Source: QGNO01 sp964493125 (GTDB lineage: Bacteria; Chloroflexota; Dehalococcoidia; Lucifugimonadales; QGNO01). From it: a stretch of DNA of 25,901 nucleotides. Positions 22,916-25,901 of this stretch are shown one piece after another; the stretch's first letter is position 1; the number at the start of each line of letters is the position of its first letter. The notes beneath the pieces were generated by a model that searched no databases, was not told the origin of the DNA, and worked only from the letters and a program-made list of their open reading frames with translations. Where the stretch lies: assembly GCA_964493125.1 (NCBI GenBank), contig CAZBMS010000021.1, forward strand, positions 1 to 25,901, in the 5' to 3' direction. The position numbers and the translations under genes are program-made.

Positions 22916-24178
22916 ATGATTACTTCCAACACAAAAAATCCAAGGATATTTTTCGGGTGGTGGATTATATTCGGCGGCCTAGTTGGAATGGCCCTCAACA
23001 CCGCTCTAAATTACCATGGGCTAAACGTATTTGTAAGACCGCTTGCGGACGGATTCGGTGTTAGCGTTGCTGCTATCGCAGCATTGATCTCCTTCGGTAG
23101 GATCGAAGGCGCTTTCTTCGGCCCGATCGAAGGTTATCTCGTCGACAAAATGGGTCCAAGAACCCTCATGTTCTTCGGAATACCACTAATGGGTTTAGGG
23201 TTCATACTTGCGAGCTTCGCACCGAATTTTCCAATTTTCTGTGTCATTTTTCTGATAGGGATCAACTTAGGATCAAGCATAGGATTCATGAGTTCAATTA
23301 CCACCGCTGTGGCTAATTGGTGGAATAGGCATCGCGGTCGCGCATTCGGCTTTATGTGGCTCGGTCTTAGCATAGGAGCTGTAACCGTCCCTCTTACTAA
23401 TGCGCTCACAGAAAGTCTGGGGTGGCGTGGTGCTTTTAGAGTATTGGGGGTCGGAGTTATGGTCATAGGGCTCCCTATTGCAACATTAATGAGGCACAAG
23501 CCTGAACAGTATGGGATGTTGCCGGATGGAGTTCAGCCCACAAAACGAAACACAGCAAACCCTGCGTCTACCGCATCCCAATCAGACCCTCCAGAACTAA
23601 CTGTATGGGAAGCACTAAAAACTACTGCATTCTGGTACTTCGCCATAGCGGTCAGTATACGTATCGGCGTTACAAGTGCGGTGGGGATAAACTCTTTTCT
23701 TTTAGTTGAATCTTTGGGAGGTACAACCGCTCAGGCCGGGGCACTATTCGTAATTCACGGAATCTTCAGTGCACCTGGTAGACTTTTTTTGAGTTGGGCC
23801 GGAGATGTAATCAATAAGAGCTTTATTATGGCAGGCTCCTTAGTAGTATTAGGTATTTGTCTACTCTTTATAGCAAGGGCAACTTCTTTTAATGAACTGA
23901 TAATATTCTGGGTACCTTACGCACTAGCATGGGGAGGGCTATCGTCTTTACCACAATCCCTAAGAGCCGATCTTTTTGGCAGGCAACATTATGCGACTAT
24001 CCAGGGTGCTATGTCACCAATTCACAGTGCTTTTACCCTGGTAACTCCAATAATGGCCGCTTGGATGTTTGAAAGCACTGGTAGTTATCAACTGCCCTTC
24101 ACAATTTTCGCAATTTCCGCATTTTTCGGAGGGTTCTTGATTCTGTTGGCTAAACCACCTATAACGCCTATATCGTGA
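22916..24178 (+). CDS. MFS transporter (monocarboxylate/oxalate-formate antiporter-like)
   Basis: A 420-residue major facilitator with about 12 transmembrane helices and a hydrophilic central loop (about 205-230). The GYLVDKMGPRTLM segment is the MFS loop 2-3 signature (G-x-x-x-D-x-x-G-x-R). ANWWNRHRGRAFGFMWLGLSIG is typical of the monocarboxylate/oxalate-formate subgroup. The substrate is not predictable; a small acid is a reasonable guess, with an LhgO-like enzyme upstream and CoA-ester-type dehydratases downstream. The stop is TGA at 24178. The 224-bp gap to 24402 contains a small hairpin (24282-24295, AAGGT-GGAA-ACCTT) and no convincing gene. Confidence 0.9.
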   Translation: MITSNTKNPRIFFGWWIIFGGLVGMALNTALNYHGLNVFVRPLADGFGVSVAAIAALISFGRIEGAFFGPIEGYLVDKMGPRTLMFFGIPLMGLGFILASFAPNFPIFCVIFLIGINLGSSIGFMSSITTAVANWWNRHRGRAFGFMWLGLSIGAVTVPLTNALTESLGWRGAFRVLGVGVMVIGLPIATLMRHKPEQYGMLPDGVQPTKRNTANPASTASQSDPPELTVWEALKTTAFWYFAIAVSIRIGVTSAVGINSFLLVESLGGTTAQAGALFVIHGIFSAPGRLFLSWAGDVINKSFIMAGSLVVLGICLLFIARATSFNELIIFWVPYALAWGGLSSLPQSLRADLFGRQHYATIQGAMSPIHSAFTLVTPIMAAWMFESTGSYQLPFTIFAISAFFGGFLILLAKPPITPIS

Positions 24179-24402
24179 CATATCAAAATACTAGCTGGCA
24201 GACACATTTGCCATCATCACACCACAATAATCTATGGATTTTCTTTTGTTTTTTTCCATCACTTAAAAGCGTTTTTACTAAAAGGTGGAAACCTTCATCA
24301 CAAGTGTGTATGATGGGAAAAATTTCGGCACGAATAATCGTAGAGAAGTTTGTTTCGAAATTATCTTTTGATGGCATTCAGAAGAAATAGGGAGGTAAGT
24401 AT

Positions 24403-25581
24403 ATGGTTTCAACAAAATCAGGTTCATCTAGCCTAAAAGAATTCATAGAGGATAGTAAAAAGTTAGTGGGTAAAGACGCGACAGACGTGCCACAAGCAGT
24501 TAAGGCTGCAGACTGGTCTTCTATTCAAAAATACTGCTCAGCACTGGGTGACATTAATCCTCTTTATAACGATGTCGGCGGAGGAGTAGGAACGCTTTAT
24601 AACACTCTTATAGCCCCTCCAACCTTCATATTCTGTGCACGCACACCAGATTCAGCAGCATCTCACGAAGAGAAAGCTTATGGAATCCGAAGGTTCAGCA
24701 CTGGATGTTCCGCCGAATGGAGCGACGTCATTCGATTGGGAGAACCTATTGCTACAGATTTGAAAATCACTGACGTCAGAGCAGGAAGCAAATGGGGAAA
24801 CCGTGACACAGGTGAAGTCGATTCTACAGCCACTTACACAACTCTCTCAGGAGGCTTAATAGCGAAGGCTACCGGCACGGTCACAGTGGTACCTTATAAT
24901 TTAGGCGATGATCTAATTGACGATCGTGAAATCCATCAATATTCAGACAAAGAGATAAAGCAGCTTGAGGATGACCTCGACGCCATACCCCCACATAGAG
25001 GTAAAAAGCCACTTTACTGGAGTGAAGTGAGCGTCGGCGACAAGTTGCCTCAACTTGTTAAAGGTCCTATTTATTATACAGATATCTCTGCTTGGAAAGT
25101 GGCGGAAGCAAAGCTGTCAGCAGCAGCGCTAGGAACAGTAGCACATCGAAATGTGCTAAATAAACCAGGCAGAATGGTAGTCAATCCTGCAACTGACTGG
25201 CCATACTCTGATATAGACCAAGCACACGGTGATGTGTTGGCCGTAAAGGTACTAGGTTTCAACATGCCAGTTTCAAAGGGTCTCCTCAGATTCGGGCTAG
25301 CTGGACAGGTCATTACTAATTGGATGGGTGATCTTGGATTCTTACGTAGCCTTTCTCTTCAACTCCCGAATCACTTCTTGTATGAAGACACTATGTGGAT
25401 AGCAGGAGAGGTCACCGGCAAGAGCCAAGTAACAATCGGGTCAGGTGAATATAACTCTGTACAACTGAAGATTTCTGGGCATAACCAACTCGGCCAGACC
25501 CTAGTTGAAGGAACTGCGGAAGTATACCTGCCGGAAAAAGGCTTTCTAGTGGGCCTGCCAATTGGTAACCCTTGGCAATAA
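24403..25581 (+). CDS. MaoC/FAS1-like double-hotdog dehydratase
   Basis: A 392-residue protein with two hotdog-type regions. The N-terminal part has CSALGDINPLYND and IAPPTFIF, hallmarks of the FAS1-like/MaoC N-terminal dehydratase domain. The C-terminal part (about 200-390) has a MaoC-like segment with H in QAHGDVLAVKVLGF and FLYEDTMWIAGEV. Such proteins hydrate or dehydrate (3R)-hydroxyacyl-CoA or related thioesters; the exact substrate is unknown. GGGAGGT lies 6 bp before the ATG and decides the start. A second protein of the same type begins 58 bp downstream, which suggests a heteromeric enzyme (inference). Length suits fused hotdog proteins. Confidence 0.8.
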   Translation: MVSTKSGSSSLKEFIEDSKKLVGKDATDVPQAVKAADWSSIQKYCSALGDINPLYNDVGGGVGTLYNTLIAPPTFIFCARTPDSAASHEEKAYGIRRFSTGCSAEWSDVIRLGEPIATDLKITDVRAGSKWGNRDTGEVDSTATYTTLSGGLIAKATGTVTVVPYNLGDDLIDDREIHQYSDKEIKQLEDDLDAIPPHRGKKPLYWSEVSVGDKLPQLVKGPIYYTDISAWKVAEAKLSAAALGTVAHRNVLNKPGRMVVNPATDWPYSDIDQAHGDVLAVKVLGFNMPVSKGLLRFGLAGQVITNWMGDLGFLRSLSLQLPNHFLYEDTMWIAGEVTGKSQVTIGSGEYNSVQLKISGHNQLGQTLVEGTAEVYLPEKGFLVGLPIGNPWQ

Positions 25582-25639
25582 TCTGCTAAAACCAGACCCA
25601 CTCAAACATTAGGATATAAGGAACAAAAGGAGTAACAAA

Positions 25640-25901
25640 ATGGTCAAAGAAGAAACCTTTGAAAGTTTAGTTAATGAGTTTCGAGAGCTTTCTACTCAAG
25701 ACCTGGAACATGAAGTCTTAGGCGAAGGTTATCCTCTGGATATGCACCTGCATCCTGGTACAATGCAGCCCTTTAATGCCTCTGGCCCTCCATACCAGAG
25801 CCCTTTCGTACTAACAAGGCCGGTTATCCAGGCATACGTCTCAAGCATTGGGGACGACAACCCGCTTTACACAGACCCTGAATACGCGAAAAACGGCCCC
25901 T
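25640..25901 (+). CDS. MaoC/FAS1-like dehydratase, 3'-truncated by window edge
   Basis: An 87-residue N-terminal fragment, open to the end of the window. The visible part has a short helical leader, then RPVIQAYVSSIGDDNPLYTDPEYAKNG, the N-terminal hotdog signature of MaoC/FAS1-like dehydratases. AAAGGAG lies 8 bp before ATG 25640. It follows a paralogous-type gene with the same direction, so the two probably form one enzyme. Whether it has one or two hotdog domains cannot be told from this fragment. Confidence 0.8.
   Translation, partial: MVKEETFESLVNEFRELSTQDLEHEVLGEGYPLDMHLHPGTMQPFNASGPPYQSPFVLTRPVIQAYVSSIGDDNPLYTDPEYAKNGP

Noticed and set aside
24175..24390. 71-codon open frame overlapping the MFS stop
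   Set aside because: Weak GTG start, no Shine-Dalgarno, atypical composition and no recognisable motif; the gap looks like ordinary spacer.

Overview
The window looks like a chromosomal stretch from a free-living bacterium, most likely a member of the Chloroflexota (SAR202/Dehalococcoidia-like). This assignment is inference. It rests on lipoproteins whose lipobox is followed by long Thr/Pro/Ala linkers, an orphan peptide-type ABC transporter, a large Asp-box (BNR/VPS10-like) protein, paired MaoC/FAS1-like dehydratases, and a selenocysteine-type SelD. A base-composition and marker-gene tree would settle it. No insertion sequence, prophage, CRISPR array or integrase is visible.

Layout. Bases 1-5414 (+) hold the 3' part of ligA, a PLP-dependent cystathionine gamma-synthase/lyase, pth and a secreted HExxH metallopeptidase lipoprotein, packed with 4-11 bp overlaps or a 5 bp gap. 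Bases 5480-7378 (+) hold a good sigma70-type promoter, leuB and an AroM-family gene. Bases 7437-8962 (-) hold selD followed by a JAMM-motif isopeptidase. SelD has an in-frame TGA at codon 17, exactly where the catalytic Cys/Sec of SelD sits, so the real gene starts 78 bp upstream of the start an ordinary gene caller would pick. The divergent region 8963-9258 carries a perfect 20-bp palindrome. Then come yyaL (+, 9259-11313) and a minus-strand block (11336-13971) made of an ECF S-component-like membrane protein, a DUF4430-like lipoprotein, a CobC/PhoE-type histidine phosphatase and an M55 D-aminopeptidase.

The right half (14080-18131, +) is a peptide/nickel-type ABC importer: binding protein, strong hairpin, DppB-type and DppC-type permeases, and no ATPase genes. 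It is followed by a 1041-residue Asp-box protein (18250-21375), tRNA-Gln(UUG) on the minus strand, an L-2-hydroxyglutarate oxidase-like FAD enzyme, an MFS transporter, and two MaoC/FAS1-like hotdog dehydratases, the last cut by the window edge.

How the genes work together. The most informative part is the selD-JAMM block, which indicates selenium use: SelD makes selenophosphate, and this copy needs selenocysteine itself. The minus-strand ECF-S/DUF4430/phosphatase trio is best explained as a corrinoid uptake and salvage module (inference). TTG or GTG starts, an out-of-reach Shine-Dalgarno, and -10 boxes lying 12-14 bp before ATG suggest that several genes are read from near-leaderless transcripts.
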